From contig JADFAD010000006.1 of assembly GCA_015665455.1 (NCBI GenBank), positions 496,001-560,000 on the forward strand: DNA of 64,000 nt, written 5' to 3'. Below the pieces are notes generated by a model that had not been told where the DNA came from, did not search any database, and saw only the letters and a list, made by a program, of their open reading frames with translations. The translations under genes were made by a program, and so were the position numbers. Of the stretch, positions 42,201 through 49,990 are shown piece by piece. The number at the start of each line of letters is the position of its first letter. The stretch's first letter is position 1. The stretch is from Oceanospirillaceae bacterium. Lineage in GTDB: Bacteria; Pseudomonadota; Gammaproteobacteria; Pseudomonadales; Litoribrevibacteraceae.

Positions 42201-44148
42201 CACCGCTTAACCCAAAGGTCAAATCCACACCATTGTTATCGTCATCGGGGTCCGTCACCGCCACTTGATATTGATATTGAATGTCTTCGGTCGCCGCAGT
42301 ACCAGCCGTTGAAGTGATCACTGGCTGGTCATTCACACTATCAATAGAAATCGTCCAGTCCTGCGTTGCAGCAACGGCGCTGTCTTCACCACCATCACTG
42401 GCGGTTACCGTGATAAGGCCCGACGTTGTAATGCCGTTCGTCGGTGTCCAAACCACAAGCCCCGTTGTTGAAACGGTCATGCCTGAAGGTTCATTGGATA
42501 ATGAAAAACTGATGTCCGATCCGTTATTTGAATCGTCCGGATCATTGATCGTCACTTGATAGCTGTATTCATTGTCTTCAATGGCCGACGTTGACGGTGT
42601 GGATGTAATGCTTGGCGCATCATTCACTGCGGTGACCGTCACCGTGAAATCTTCCGTATCTGGATTAGCGCCGTCTTCACCACCATCTGAAACCGTTAAA
42701 CGCACAGACCCTGATGTAGTGACGCCTTCGGTGGCCGTCCAGGTAATGAGCCCCGTCGTAGACACGGCCATCCCGCTCGGTTCTCCGGACAGAGAAAAAC
42801 TTAAATCCGTGCCATTATTATTGTCGTCGGGATCGGTGACTGTTACTTGATAGCTGTATTCCACGTCTTCGGTAGCAGTTGCCCCCGCTGTCGATGAAAT
42901 AACCGGTTCATCATTTACCGCCGTCACAGTAATAGTAAAGTTTTCTGTATCTGGGCTAGCGGCGTCTTCACCGCCATCCGATAAGGTCACTGTAACGGTG
43001 CCTGAAGTAGATACCTCTCCCGGCGTCCAAGTGACTAATCCCGTGGTTGATACAGTCATGCCCGAAGGCTCATTGGATAACGCAAAGGTTAAATCAGTCC
43101 CGTTGTTACTGTCGTCCGGATCAGACACCGTCAATTGATAACTGTATTGTTGATCCTCTGTTGCGGTTGTCCCTGCCGTTGATGTAATTGTTGGCGCATC
43201 ATTCACCGCAGTCACCGCAACAGTAAAGTCTTCTGTGTCAGCACTCGCCCCATCTTCACCACCGTCTTGAACAGAGACCGTCACAGTACCCGATGTGGTC
43301 ACACCTTCCGTCGGCGTCCAAGTGACAAGACCCGTGGTTGAAACGGACATCCCTGCCGGTTCATTGGTTAATGAGAAACTAAGATCCGTGCCATTGTTAG
43401 CATCATCGCTGTCGGAAACCGTCAGCTGATACGAATACTGCACGTCTTCCGTTGCGGAAGTACCAGCAGTAGACGTAATCGTAGGCGCAACATTGCAATC
43501 CAAAGTAGCAAAATTTAACGTGGAGCCCGTATCAGATCCCACAGAGTTAGTGCCTTCTAAACGAAAATAATAGGTAGTACCACAACTTAAACTGGTCTGA
43601 GTGGCAGAAACCGAACCTGCGGTTTCACCACCCCCTGTGCCTGAAGGTGAAGTCGCAGACTTAGTATTAATTAAACTGTTCGAAGCCAGACCATAATCGA
43701 ATTCCACGGTGGTGCTTGCCCCACCTTCACTCGCGGTACCATTAAAAGTGGCCTGATATTTAGAAATCGAAGTCGCGGCACTGGTGGTTATTTCTGGGGC
43801 CGCATTTTCTAACTTATTGTCAGTTATCCACTGGGCAATCAGAGATTGCTCTGTCGCATTAAGAGTGCCCGAAGGCGGCATGGTACCGGCATTAACCCGA
43901 ATGCTAGCGCGTTCTGCATTATCGGAAGAGGTTGAATTTGCATAAGAATCGAAATCCACACCGTCCGGAGCCGAGCTTCTTGCAACCGAACCAACAAGAG
44001 AACTGCTATGACAGGTAGTGCAGGCATTCTCAGAATTACTGCTGAAGACATTCAAGTAAACGCCATCAGTCCCGTCGTACGTAACCGTCGCATACAGCGG
44101 AAATGACAAAAAGAGAAAGCAATAGAAGCCACGAGCAATAGTTTTCAC
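39289..44148 (-). CDS. Giant exported c-type cytochrome with putative-Ig repeats and TSP3/Calx-beta modules
   Basis: A 1619-residue exported protein. In order: signal peptide (about 1-20), a small cytochrome c-like domain with CTTCH (residues 43-47) and a possible distal Met90 in AGTMPPSG, an Fn3-like domain (about 117-217), and seven putative-Ig (He_PIG/cadherin-like) repeats of about 85-97 residues from residue 221. Then come thrombospondin type-3 calcium-binding repeats (DSDADTVADYLDNCP, DLDDDGDGISD, residues about 980-1040), a HYR/Calx-beta-like part, more calcium-type DSDGDGIDD, and a C-terminal SGSGSLGMWSFFGLLTLLLF sorting-like tail. It is first in a cluster with a beta-barrel and a triheme lipoprotein. 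It is probably surface exposed; an electron-transfer or adhesion role is inference. Confidence 0.8.
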   Translation of the reverse strand: MKTIARGFYCFLFLSFPLYATVTYDGTDGVYLNVFSSNSENACTTCHSSSLVGSVARSSAPDGVDFDSYANSTSSDNAERASIRVNAGTMPPSGTLNATEQSLIAQWITDNKLENAAPEITTSAATSISKYQATFNGTASEGGASTTVEFDYGLASNSLINTKSATSPSGTGGGETAGSVSATQTSLSCGTTYYFRLEGTNSVGSDTGSTLNFATLDCNVAPTITSTAGTSATEDVQYSYQLTVSDSDDANNGTDLSFSLTNEPAGMSVSTTGLVTWTPTEGVTTSGTVTVSVQDGGEDGASADTEDFTVAVTAVNDAPTITSTAGTTATEDQQYSYQLTVSDPDDSNNGTDLTFALSNEPSGMTVSTTGLVTWTPGEVSTSGTVTVTLSDGGEDAASPDTENFTITVTAVNDEPVISSTAGATATEDVEYSYQVTVTDPDDNNNGTDLSFSLSGEPSGMAVSTTGLITWTATEGVTTSGSVRLTVSDGGEDGANPDTEDFTVTVTAVNDAPSITSTPSTSAIEDNEYSYQVTINDPDDSNNGSDISFSLSNEPSGMTVSTTGLVVWTPTNGITTSGLITVTASDGGEDSAVAATQDWTISIDSVNDQPVITSTAGTAATEDIQYQYQVAVTDPDDDNNGVDLTFGLSGAPSGMTISTTGLIAWTPENGVLTSGSVTVSVEDGLESGTVAATEDFTVSVTAVDDAPSITTTEITTATEDIAYQYDVDATDEEGVSLVYSLTTAPSGMTIDSGSGEINWTPTEGTDSESVVVSVTDGTTAVTQSFTITVTAVNDQPVITSTTETSATEDALYQYQVTSSDSEGTALSYSLTTSPTGMTIDATSGLINWTPDEGVLSEAVTVQVSDGVLTDTQSFTITVTPVNDGVVVSQPDAQTVTELSEWTLTLSVSDVDDENNGTDISFELLSSPSSSLSLSDMTVSNMGVLSWVPGQLSEGDYAIVVRVFDGLEDSAEAVQVTINLTVERLDSDADTVADYLDNCPSTANTDQLDTDTDGVGNTCDLDDDGDGISDLAETTNGLDPLNADDASLDLDSDGLLNLAEFELCTTQSDDDCTNLALDNVVPDIALETPLSFDATGYLTQIALEVSATDVLDGPVDVTLVEGSTELRPGAHTLVWQAQDSAGNIGTRSQAIEIRPFIEFAGSKVTGEGKDISVSVSLSGDAASYPVTASISTSGDVDSGDFTLSSQSIEIDETAEATLVVSILSDSVTEGDETLLLSLSDVSTNAVLPVLAEYQILIVDRNVAPEALLTLTQNDQQTSTVYQDAGDALVTLVVSDANDDSTTSGWNTGTVSGSVSDDLTSFTFDPQALTVGNVYEVSVDVSDGESTTTTFLSFLIAAAQPILDVTADSDGDGIDDVTEGLADSDGDGVADYQDAVNDPTKLSAGDDASDATNLMAVEGGLQMSLGSTALGNGQGGAFIGSDAITDDDGNVIEDGDFDVIGGLYDFVVKGLSEASRTARIVIPLSQSVPADASYRKFSEGQWFEFIENGTDFIESANKVNNACPEPGSALYQLGLLRFADCLQLNISDGGPNDADGQENGVIVDPSGVAAEASSSTTQVLSAPTEQPSGSGSLGMWSFFGLLTLLLFRWFQLNPHLILRCKS
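41510..43488 (-). repeat. Seven tandem putative-Ig repeats inside the giant cytochrome gene
   Basis: The coding repeats share APxITSTAxTxATED, YSYQ/YQYQ, DxDDxNNGTDLxF and TWTP. Units 1-5 are about 97 residues with the DGGED loop; units 6-7 are shorter (about 85). The protein-level identity suggests past tandem duplication and a variable-length stalk. Confidence 0.8.
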
Positions 44149-44428
44149 AGGTTCACCAGCACGCTAAAAGATACAAACCGTTACTTTCAGTCTAGCCAGT
44201 GATCTTGCCCATGAAATAGCTTTAGGTGTATAAAATTCGAACACTCCCTCCCAATTTAACCGCTCAATGAATGAGCCTTATGCTCACATCAATTGCAACG
44301 CTCGTACAAAGTTCCCTATTAATTGATTAAAAATCATTCAAATAGTGTCCGTAGATTAATTATTGATAAAACTATTTACAGCACTCGTTCTCTAACTCAT
44401 TACGAATAACCTTTAAGAGAAAAACAAC

Positions 44429-44668
44429 ATGAGAAACTTATCTTATAAGGAATCCATACGTATCCACTGCGATGCGTATTTAAGTGATGTTGTGAAGTCA
44501 TTAAAAGCGTTTGAGTTGAACGGTGCTCCCGTCATTAACGATCAAAATAAAGTCATCGGATTTATTTCTGAAAACGACTGCATCAAAGCCATGCTCAAAA
44601 GTAATTACTATCGTGATGACCCTGTCACTGCTGCAGACATTATGTTTGATGGATCAAACATCAACTAA
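44429..44668 (+). CDS. Truncated single-CBS-domain protein
   Basis: A 79-residue protein with one CBS motif: SIRIHCDAYLSDVVKSLKAFELNGAPVIND, then VIGFISENDCIKAMLKSNYY. It is clearly a paralogue of the next gene: both carry GAPVIN, VIGFxSExDC and KAMLKS. The neighbour continues into a second CBS motif, while this one stops after VTAADIMFDGSNIN. CBS domains work as pairs, so a single one would need to dimerise, or the gene is a broken duplicate. AAGAGAAAAACAAC precedes its ATG. Confidence 0.68.
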   Translation: MRNLSYKESIRIHCDAYLSDVVKSLKAFELNGAPVINDQNKVIGFISENDCIKAMLKSNYYRDDPVTAADIMFDGSNIN

Positions 44669-44804
44669 GAACAGACAATAAATAGATAGAAACTATAGAA
44701 CACATTACTACAAATAATTTTAACTATATCAACGTTACCCCTAACCTAACTCTAACGCTCAACGACCTGTCGAGCCTCTCAAATCAACGGCAAGAGGAAA
44801 GGTA

Positions 44805-45224
44805 ATGATTGATAACAAGATTGAACACCATATGAAACGCGTACCCCGTCAATCCACCATCGGGATACATTGCGACACGTCATTGGCCGATGTCATTAGT
44901 ACTCTGAATGAACATGGAATAACCGGTGCACCTGTCATCAACAAACAACATCAGGTCATTGGTTTTGTCTCTGAATACGATTGTTTAAAAGCCATGCTTA
45001 AAAGCAGTTACCATTGCGATGAACCTGCGCTTGCAAGAGACGTCATGAGCAAAGACGTGGTTTCGGTTCACGCAGAAGACAGTATTGTTGACCTAGCAAT
45101 TTCGATGCTGGATAAAAAGCCAGAAACCTATCCCGTGACCAGCAACGGTGAATTGATAGGATTAATAACCCGACAAGACGTTTTGCATGCACTGCAAAAA
45201 AACCAAGCACTTTGTCATCGTTAA
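44805..45224 (+). CDS. CBS-pair domain protein
   Basis: A 139-residue cytoplasmic protein made of two CBS motifs: residues about 12-60 (SIGxHCDTSLADVISTLNEHGITGAPVIN is the first strand-helix, read in parts) and about 78-135 (VMSKDVVSVHAEDSIVDLAISML, YPVTSNGELIGLITRQDVL). CBS pairs bind adenosine nucleotides and act as energy or ionic sensors, usually attached to another domain; here it stands alone. A good ribosome binding site (AGAGGAAAGG) precedes the ATG. The upstream gene is a truncated paralogue of the first half. Confidence 0.82.
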   Translation: MIDNKIEHHMKRVPRQSTIGIHCDTSLADVISTLNEHGITGAPVINKQHQVIGFVSEYDCLKAMLKSSYHCDEPALARDVMSKDVVSVHAEDSIVDLAISMLDKKPETYPVTSNGELIGLITRQDVLHALQKNQALCHR

Positions 45225-45244
45225 AAATACGAATACTAAAAACC

Positions 45245-45303
45245 AGAACACTCAAAGTAAACTCGGTCAAAATGTACGAGCCTAAACAAACGTTGAGTGT
45301 TCT
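45245..45303. terminator. Branched hairpin between convergent genes
   Basis: AGAACACTCA (45245-45254) and TGAGTGTTCT (45294-45303) form a perfect 10-bp stem closing a loop with an inner CTCG/CGAG pair; T-rich sequence follows. It separates the CBS gene from the convergent isochorismatase gene. Confidence 0.55.
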
Positions 45304-45313
45304 TCTCCTCTTT

Positions 45314-46249
45314 TTAAGCGGTTACTTCAAAATCATCTTCTCGTAATTTGGCAGTGCCATCCGCCTGAAGCACCCAAAGCTCTTTATGGATAACACCTGC
45401 AGCATTGTTCATTTTCCAACCAGACGTCAGAATAACTGAACGCTCATCCAAGACCTGAATCTTTGGCTCTAAGTACACCACATCAGCAAACCCGTCGTTG
45501 ATTAAATTCGTCCAAAACTGCTGAATGTTATCCCGGCCTTGAAATGTTCCAAAAGGCTTGGCATGCATTACCGCCTCATGCTCATACTGTGCCGCACATC
45601 CTTCTGCATCTGAAGCATTAAACGCCGACGCCCATAGATGACTGGCACTGACAACCGCACTAAACAACGCTTGTTTGTCGATCACATCAGACACTAACGC
45701 ATCCGCCGTTTTTACTTCTGCGTAACCAAATCCTAACGCCGCCATCGTCGCATTGTGGACTTGTACTGCAGTTACGGTCTGATCATTAAAGTCCAAATCG
45801 CACGTCGTACATGCATCATGAGCCACCGAGCACACATACCCGAAATCGTTTGCCGCTCTGGTGACGGCATCCACACACATATGACTCATGGCCCCAACAA
45901 TCACCAAATTTGTGACGTTAAACGCCTCCAACTGTGCCTTTAAATTGGTGTCTCGAAAACTATTAATGTGTTGTTTCACAATCACATTTTCACCTTCGAT
46001 AGGCGCAAGCGATTCATGAATCTGAGCGCCGTCAGAGTCCGGTAAAAAGAAAGGAGCATCGTCTGTCAAAAACTCATGACGAACATGAATCACCGGTAAA
46101 TCATTTTGACGAAATACACATAACAACTTTTCAGCTTCAAACGCAGCTTTTTCAGTCTCTAAAAGCGGCCACTTAGCCCCTTCATACGTCAGGAAATAGT
46201 CATTTTGAAAATCAATCAGTAGTAACGCTGTTTTCGATAGGTTTTCCAT
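45314..46249 (-). CDS. Isochorismatase-family hydrolase fused to an NTF2-like domain
   Basis: A 311-residue two-domain protein. Residues 1-180 are an isochorismatase/cysteine hydrolase fold with the full triad Asp13 (LLIDFQNDYF), Lys92 (VKQHINSF) and Cys125 (GAMSHMCVDAVTRAA). Residues about 185-311 look like a SnoaL/NTF2-like domain: HLWASAFNASDAEGCAAQYEHEAVMHAKPFG in pieces, TFQGRDNIQQFWTNLI, VILTSGWKMN. Most isochorismatase-family proteins are about 180-220 residues, so the added domain is a real fusion. ATG 46249 is chosen because LSKTALLLIDFQ then begins the domain. It is divergent from a GlxA regulator, which may control it. Confidence 0.82.
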   Translation of the reverse strand: MENLSKTALLLIDFQNDYFLTYEGAKWPLLETEKAAFEAEKLLCVFRQNDLPVIHVRHEFLTDDAPFFLPDSDGAQIHESLAPIEGENVIVKQHINSFRDTNLKAQLEAFNVTNLVIVGAMSHMCVDAVTRAANDFGYVCSVAHDACTTCDLDFNDQTVTAVQVHNATMAALGFGYAEVKTADALVSDVIDKQALFSAVVSASHLWASAFNASDAEGCAAQYEHEAVMHAKPFGTFQGRDNIQQFWTNLINDGFADVVYLEPKIQVLDERSVILTSGWKMNNAAGVIHKELWVLQADGTAKLREDDFEVTA

Positions 46250-46377
46250 AATAGGTTCTCGTTCAGTCGATAATGTGGAAATCACAAAACTATTATTGCG
46301 ACTTTTAACGAATCGGACTAAAGTCAAAACCAACATATAACAAGCCAAAACTGACAAATTATAAATTACCAAGCCTC

Positions 46378-47328
46378 ATGACCCACCTAGACATCAACAT
46401 TGCACTCATTAACTACCCTGGTTCCATGCAATCGGCTTTATTGGGCCTTCAAGAAATGTTCATACTGGCCAATAATTTGTCACTTGAACACGGGTCTAAT
46501 AAACAGTTTAAAACTGAAATATTAACCCCTGATTTTCTGGAACCGTCGAAATCGGTTCCGAAGTCTTTGCACCCAAAGAAATATCACGTGATTATCATCC
46601 CGCCAGATTTCGGAGGCTCGTATTACAAGAAACCACCGCAACACTTAACAACATGGATTCGCCAGCAACATCAATCGGGCGCCACGGTTTGCTCTTCATG
46701 TGCCGGCACGTTCATTCTTGCGGAAATGGGCTTACTAAAAAACAGAGCGGCCACCACGCACTGGAATCTCGCTGACAGATTTTCGGAGACGTATCCTGAT
46801 ACAATGTTAAACATAGAAAAAATCCTAATTAATGATGGAGACATAATTACAGCAGGCGGATTAATGTCTTGGCTGGATTTAGGACTCGAATTGGTGGCTC
46901 AATTCACTCACCCCAGCATCATGAGGCAATTGGGGAAAACGCTGATTGTTGACACGGGATCACGAGAGCAAAAATACTATCAAAGCTTCGTTCCAAAGTT
47001 AGACCACGGCAACAAAGCCATACTGAAGGTGCAACATTACGTACAAACTCATTTCGCGGGTGCCATTTCTATTTCACAACTCGCAGAACTTGCCTGCCTG
47101 TCGGAACGCACGTTTTTACGCCACTTTGTACAAGCAACCGGAATAAAGCCTACCGAGTATTTGCAGCGTTTAAGGATTCAAAAAGCCTGCGATTACATTG
47201 AAACCAGTACGTCTACGTTTGATACCATATCAATGGATGTGGGTTATGAAGATAACAGTGCATTTCGAAAAACGTTCAGAAAAATCACCGGTCTCACACC
47301 CAGTGAGTTTAAGAAACGATTTGCTTGA
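46378..47328 (+). CDS. GlxA family transcriptional regulator (DJ-1/PfpI + AraC HTH)
   Basis: A 316-residue regulator. The N-terminal class I glutamine-amidotransferase-like (DJ-1/PfpI) domain, about residues 5-190, has VCSSCAGTFILAEMGLL at the position of the usual nucleophile elbow. The C-terminal AraC double helix-turn-helix (about 215-315) contains ISQLAELACLSERTFLRHF and GYEDNSAFRKTFRKITGLTPSEF. GlxA/FtrA-type regulators often control nearby hydrolases and oxidoreductases. It is divergent from the isochorismatase/NTF2 gene, its likely target. Confidence 0.88.
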   Translation: MTHLDINIALINYPGSMQSALLGLQEMFILANNLSLEHGSNKQFKTEILTPDFLEPSKSVPKSLHPKKYHVIIIPPDFGGSYYKKPPQHLTTWIRQQHQSGATVCSSCAGTFILAEMGLLKNRAATTHWNLADRFSETYPDTMLNIEKILINDGDIITAGGLMSWLDLGLELVAQFTHPSIMRQLGKTLIVDTGSREQKYYQSFVPKLDHGNKAILKVQHYVQTHFAGAISISQLAELACLSERTFLRHFVQATGIKPTEYLQRLRIQKACDYIETSTSTFDTISMDVGYEDNSAFRKTFRKITGLTPSEFKKRFA

Positions 47329-47358
47329 TTTTATAGTTATAAGCAATCAAGCAACACA

Positions 47359-48132
47359 TCACTCCTCAATCAATGGCGGTCGGTACAAGCCCTTTGCATT
47401 GTCAGAAAGATACTTCTGAAGCTTTCCTGACGCCTTCAGTGCCGAAAGCCCCTGATTAAACAATCGAATATAACGTTCACTTTCGGGGGCGTTTTTATTC
47501 AGCATCAAATAATACGGGGTTTCACGAAACGACTGGGTATAACGAATTTTATTGAATTCAGATTCAGAGAAATTGGTTTTCAGGATTTCAATGCCAACAA
47601 ACTCCTGTACGGGAAATAGATCGATTCTTCCTGCTAATAGTTTTCTAAAGTTATTAACATCGTGTGTCGCCCATTTTACGTTCAAGACGCCTTCTTTTTC
47701 CAAGCGATGGAACTCTTCGCCATAAGCGTATGACCGTGTAGCACCGATTTGATATTGACTCAGATCCTTCAAAGACGTCCAGCGAACATCATTAATCGCT
47801 AGATGAAAGAATACCGTTTTATCACCAAACACCGCGTCTGAAAAGACAAAGTCATCCCTCCGTTCTGGCGTAATTGCCCAAACCACCGATCCAAGCCACT
47901 CGTTACCTAGCTTTGCATTTTTAAACGCACGAGCCCAAGGAAAGAAACCATACTCAACGTCGATCTCCGAAATCTCGAACGCTTCTCGCACAATACGAGA
48001 AACAACCCCTTGATGTTTATAATGTTCTGATAAATAAGGGGGCCACTCACCATTAGTCAGTCTTATCGTCTCCGCCTGAAGTAAAGTAGAGACAAAAAAG
48101 AATACACCAATGAACAGTCTCCGATACATCAT
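47359..48132 (-). CDS. Periplasmic solute-binding protein (SBP_bac_3)
   Basis: A 257-residue exported binding protein. After a signal peptide (YRRLFIGVFFFVSTLLQA), the mature part has ETIRLTNGEWPPYLSE and VSRIVREAFEISEIDVEYGFFPWARAFKNAK, the typical start of this family, then FVFSDAVFGDKTVFFH and GATRSYAYGEEFH. It resembles the protein at 32381 (both with WPPY and PWKR/PWAR elements), a common amino-acid-binding subgroup. No permease is adjacent. ATG 48132 is preferred over an in-frame TTG two codons upstream. Confidence 0.82.
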   Translation of the reverse strand: MMYRRLFIGVFFFVSTLLQAETIRLTNGEWPPYLSEHYKHQGVVSRIVREAFEISEIDVEYGFFPWARAFKNAKLGNEWLGSVVWAITPERRDDFVFSDAVFGDKTVFFHLAINDVRWTSLKDLSQYQIGATRSYAYGEEFHRLEKEGVLNVKWATHDVNNFRKLLAGRIDLFPVQEFVGIEILKTNFSESEFNKIRYTQSFRETPYYLMLNKNAPESERYIRLFNQGLSALKASGKLQKYLSDNAKGLYRPPLIEE

Positions 48133-48234
48133 TTGCAAGGCTCAATTTAAATACGTTTAAAACAAGTAATACACTTACTTTAGCTTACTCTCACAGACAA
48201 AAAGTTGAACAAGCACAAATACCAAAAAGACAAA

Positions 48235-49203
48235 TTAATCCAGCTTAAATTTATTTCTGTATTCTGTTGGTGACAAACAGATATGCCGTTTAAACAGTTG
48301 CCGAAAAAACCTGACATCTTCATAGCCGGTATCTCTACTGACTTGTTCAATGGTTCTATTGGTCGTTTCCAAAACACGCTTAGCAACTTCCATCCGTAGA
48401 GACTGAATGTAACCCAAAGGGGTTTCACCTGTGGCTTGCTTAAATCGTCGTTTTAACTGCCGTTCACTTAAGTTGGCTTTCACCGCCAAATCAACCACGG
48501 AAAAGCTTTCCGTTGCATGAATCTTCAACCAATCTTGTAACTGATGGATGATCACATCTTTATGATTTCTTGATGGATTAAAACTGGCAAACTGTTGTTG
48601 TGTATGTCGGTCCAAGTCAATTAAAACCGTCTTTGCGCATTGATGCGCTACTTGATCACCGAAATACTGACGCACCAAAAATAAAGACATGTCTTGAAAC
48701 GCACTCGCACCACCAGAGCAGCACAACGAACCGTCTTGAGTAATCATCCGCTCACTTTGTAAATTCACTTCAGGAAAGCGTTCTCTGAATATTCGTTCAC
48801 AGGCCCAATGCGTCGTAGCCTGCTTCCCGTTCAACAACCCGGTTTCTGCCAATAAAAAAGCACCCGTGCAGATTGAGACTATTTGAGCGCCCTGTTGATA
48901 TTGATCTCGAATCCACGTCAATGTCTTTGGGTTATAGCCCTCTCTGCGCTGAGAGGGATGACCAATGGCCCCAATGATGACTAAATCCGCCTTCGGCGTG
49001 TCATCCAACGTTGAATGCCCAATTAACTGCACACCTCCCACGCATTCAATTTGAGGTTTTTCTTCTGTGACGATACGAATGGACATACCACGCGCCTCCG
49101 GCACAAAGCTGTTGGCTAAAGACAGAATTTCCATTGGCCCCGAAACGGAAGTTATTGGGCAATTTTCAACTGCGATCAACGCACAAATCATAATAAGCTG
49201 CAT
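48235..49203 (-). CDS. GlxA family transcriptional regulator (DJ-1/PfpI + AraC HTH)
   Basis: A 322-residue regulator with an N-terminal DJ-1/PfpI-like domain (about 1-180; SICTGAFLLAETGLLNGKQATTHWA in parts) and an AraC-type double helix-turn-helix (about 220-318; VVDLAVKANLSERQLKRRF, GYEDVRFFRQLFKR). It is a paralogue of 46378 with the same domain plan but clearly diverged. A second reading from a GTG at 49230 is possible; ATG 49203 is used. It is divergent from an NTF2-like gene at 49331, mirroring the other GlxA regulator, which is divergent from a protein with an NTF2 domain. Confidence 0.87.
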   Translation of the reverse strand: MQLIMICALIAVENCPITSVSGPMEILSLANSFVPEARGMSIRIVTEEKPQIECVGGVQLIGHSTLDDTPKADLVIIGAIGHPSQRREGYNPKTLTWIRDQYQQGAQIVSICTGAFLLAETGLLNGKQATTHWACERIFRERFPEVNLQSERMITQDGSLCCSGGASAFQDMSLFLVRQYFGDQVAHQCAKTVLIDLDRHTQQQFASFNPSRNHKDVIIHQLQDWLKIHATESFSVVDLAVKANLSERQLKRRFKQATGETPLGYIQSLRMEVAKRVLETTNRTIEQVSRDTGYEDVRFFRQLFKRHICLSPTEYRNKFKLD

Positions 49204-49330
49204 CTCTTCTTTGCTAAACGACCAAATCACAACCCAATGTTGTCATATACGCCACTACACCACAATCCACTTACGATCTAAACTGATCTTAAATCTGACT
49301 CCTTCTTACTCCATCAGGAAAGGCTTACGA

Positions 49331-49807
49331 ATGAATGACAACAAAGCGTTAATCGAAACTTTCTACACAGCATTTCAAAAGAAAGACTTTAAAACCATGA
49401 CAGAGTGTTATCACCCCGACGTTTACTTTCGTGATGAAGCCTTCGAATTGAATGGAAAGAAAGTTGGAGCTATGTGGCATATGTTATGTGAGCGAGGGGC
49501 GGACATGAAAATGGCTTTTTCAGTCCAAGAAGCGCAAGGTAACGTCACTGCTCACTGGGAACCCAAATACAGCTTCAGTCAAACGGGCCGCTTTGTTCAC
49601 AACATCATCGATGCAGAGTTTGAATTCAAAGATGGGAAAATAATCAAGCACATTGACTCGTTCAATTTCTGGCACTGGAGCCGACAAGCACTCGGGCTAC
49701 CCGGGTTGGCATTAGGCTGGTCTTCCCTACTTCAAAACAAAGTCAGTAAAATGGCGATGTCTAATTTGCAAAAATTCATTGCCAAACATCCAGAATATAA
49801 AGATTAA
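49331..49807 (+). CDS. Nuclear transport factor 2 (SnoaL-like) protein
   Basis: A 158-residue protein of the NTF2/SnoaL cone fold: ALIETFYTAFQKKDFKTMTECYHPDVYFRDEAF (cited in part), then WEPKYSFSQTGRFVHNIIDAEFEFKDGKI and HIDSFNFWHWSRQALG, the hallmark end of the YesE/SnoaL-like group. Such proteins bind or transform small molecules. ATG 49331 has AGGAAAGG some ten bases upstream. It is divergent from a GlxA regulator. The isochorismatase fusion at 45314 also has an NTF2-like domain. Confidence 0.8.
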   Translation: MNDNKALIETFYTAFQKKDFKTMTECYHPDVYFRDEAFELNGKKVGAMWHMLCERGADMKMAFSVQEAQGNVTAHWEPKYSFSQTGRFVHNIIDAEFEFKDGKIIKHIDSFNFWHWSRQALGLPGLALGWSSLLQNKVSKMAMSNLQKFIAKHPEYKD

Positions 49808-49836
49808 TAGAAAACCTCCATTCAGTATTCATTTTG

Positions 49837-49890
49837 CATTTCAAAATGATTTCTTTTCTGCGAAAAACAAAGAGATATCATTTTGAAATG
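49837..49890. terminator. Long AT-rich hairpin
   Basis: Arms 49837-49854 and 49873-49890 (CATTTCAAAATGATTTCT and its near-complement) pair at 17 of 18 positions around an 18-base loop. It lies between the NTF2-like gene and the LruC gene and could terminate or insulate transcription. Confidence 0.55.
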
Positions 49891-49990
49891 AACCATATTT
49901 CTTCCTAACCCCCTGCTTTTACACCGAATTCAATTTTCGGTTCAGTTCCTGCTCCTCCTTAGCTACCCAATTTAAAACTGTAGGTCTGCT

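Noticed and set aside
41990-42850. Long plus-strand frames opposite the Ig-repeat gene
   Set aside because: They recur with the repeat period and are low-complexity Val/Ser/Thr translations, the expected shadow of repeat codons on the other strand.
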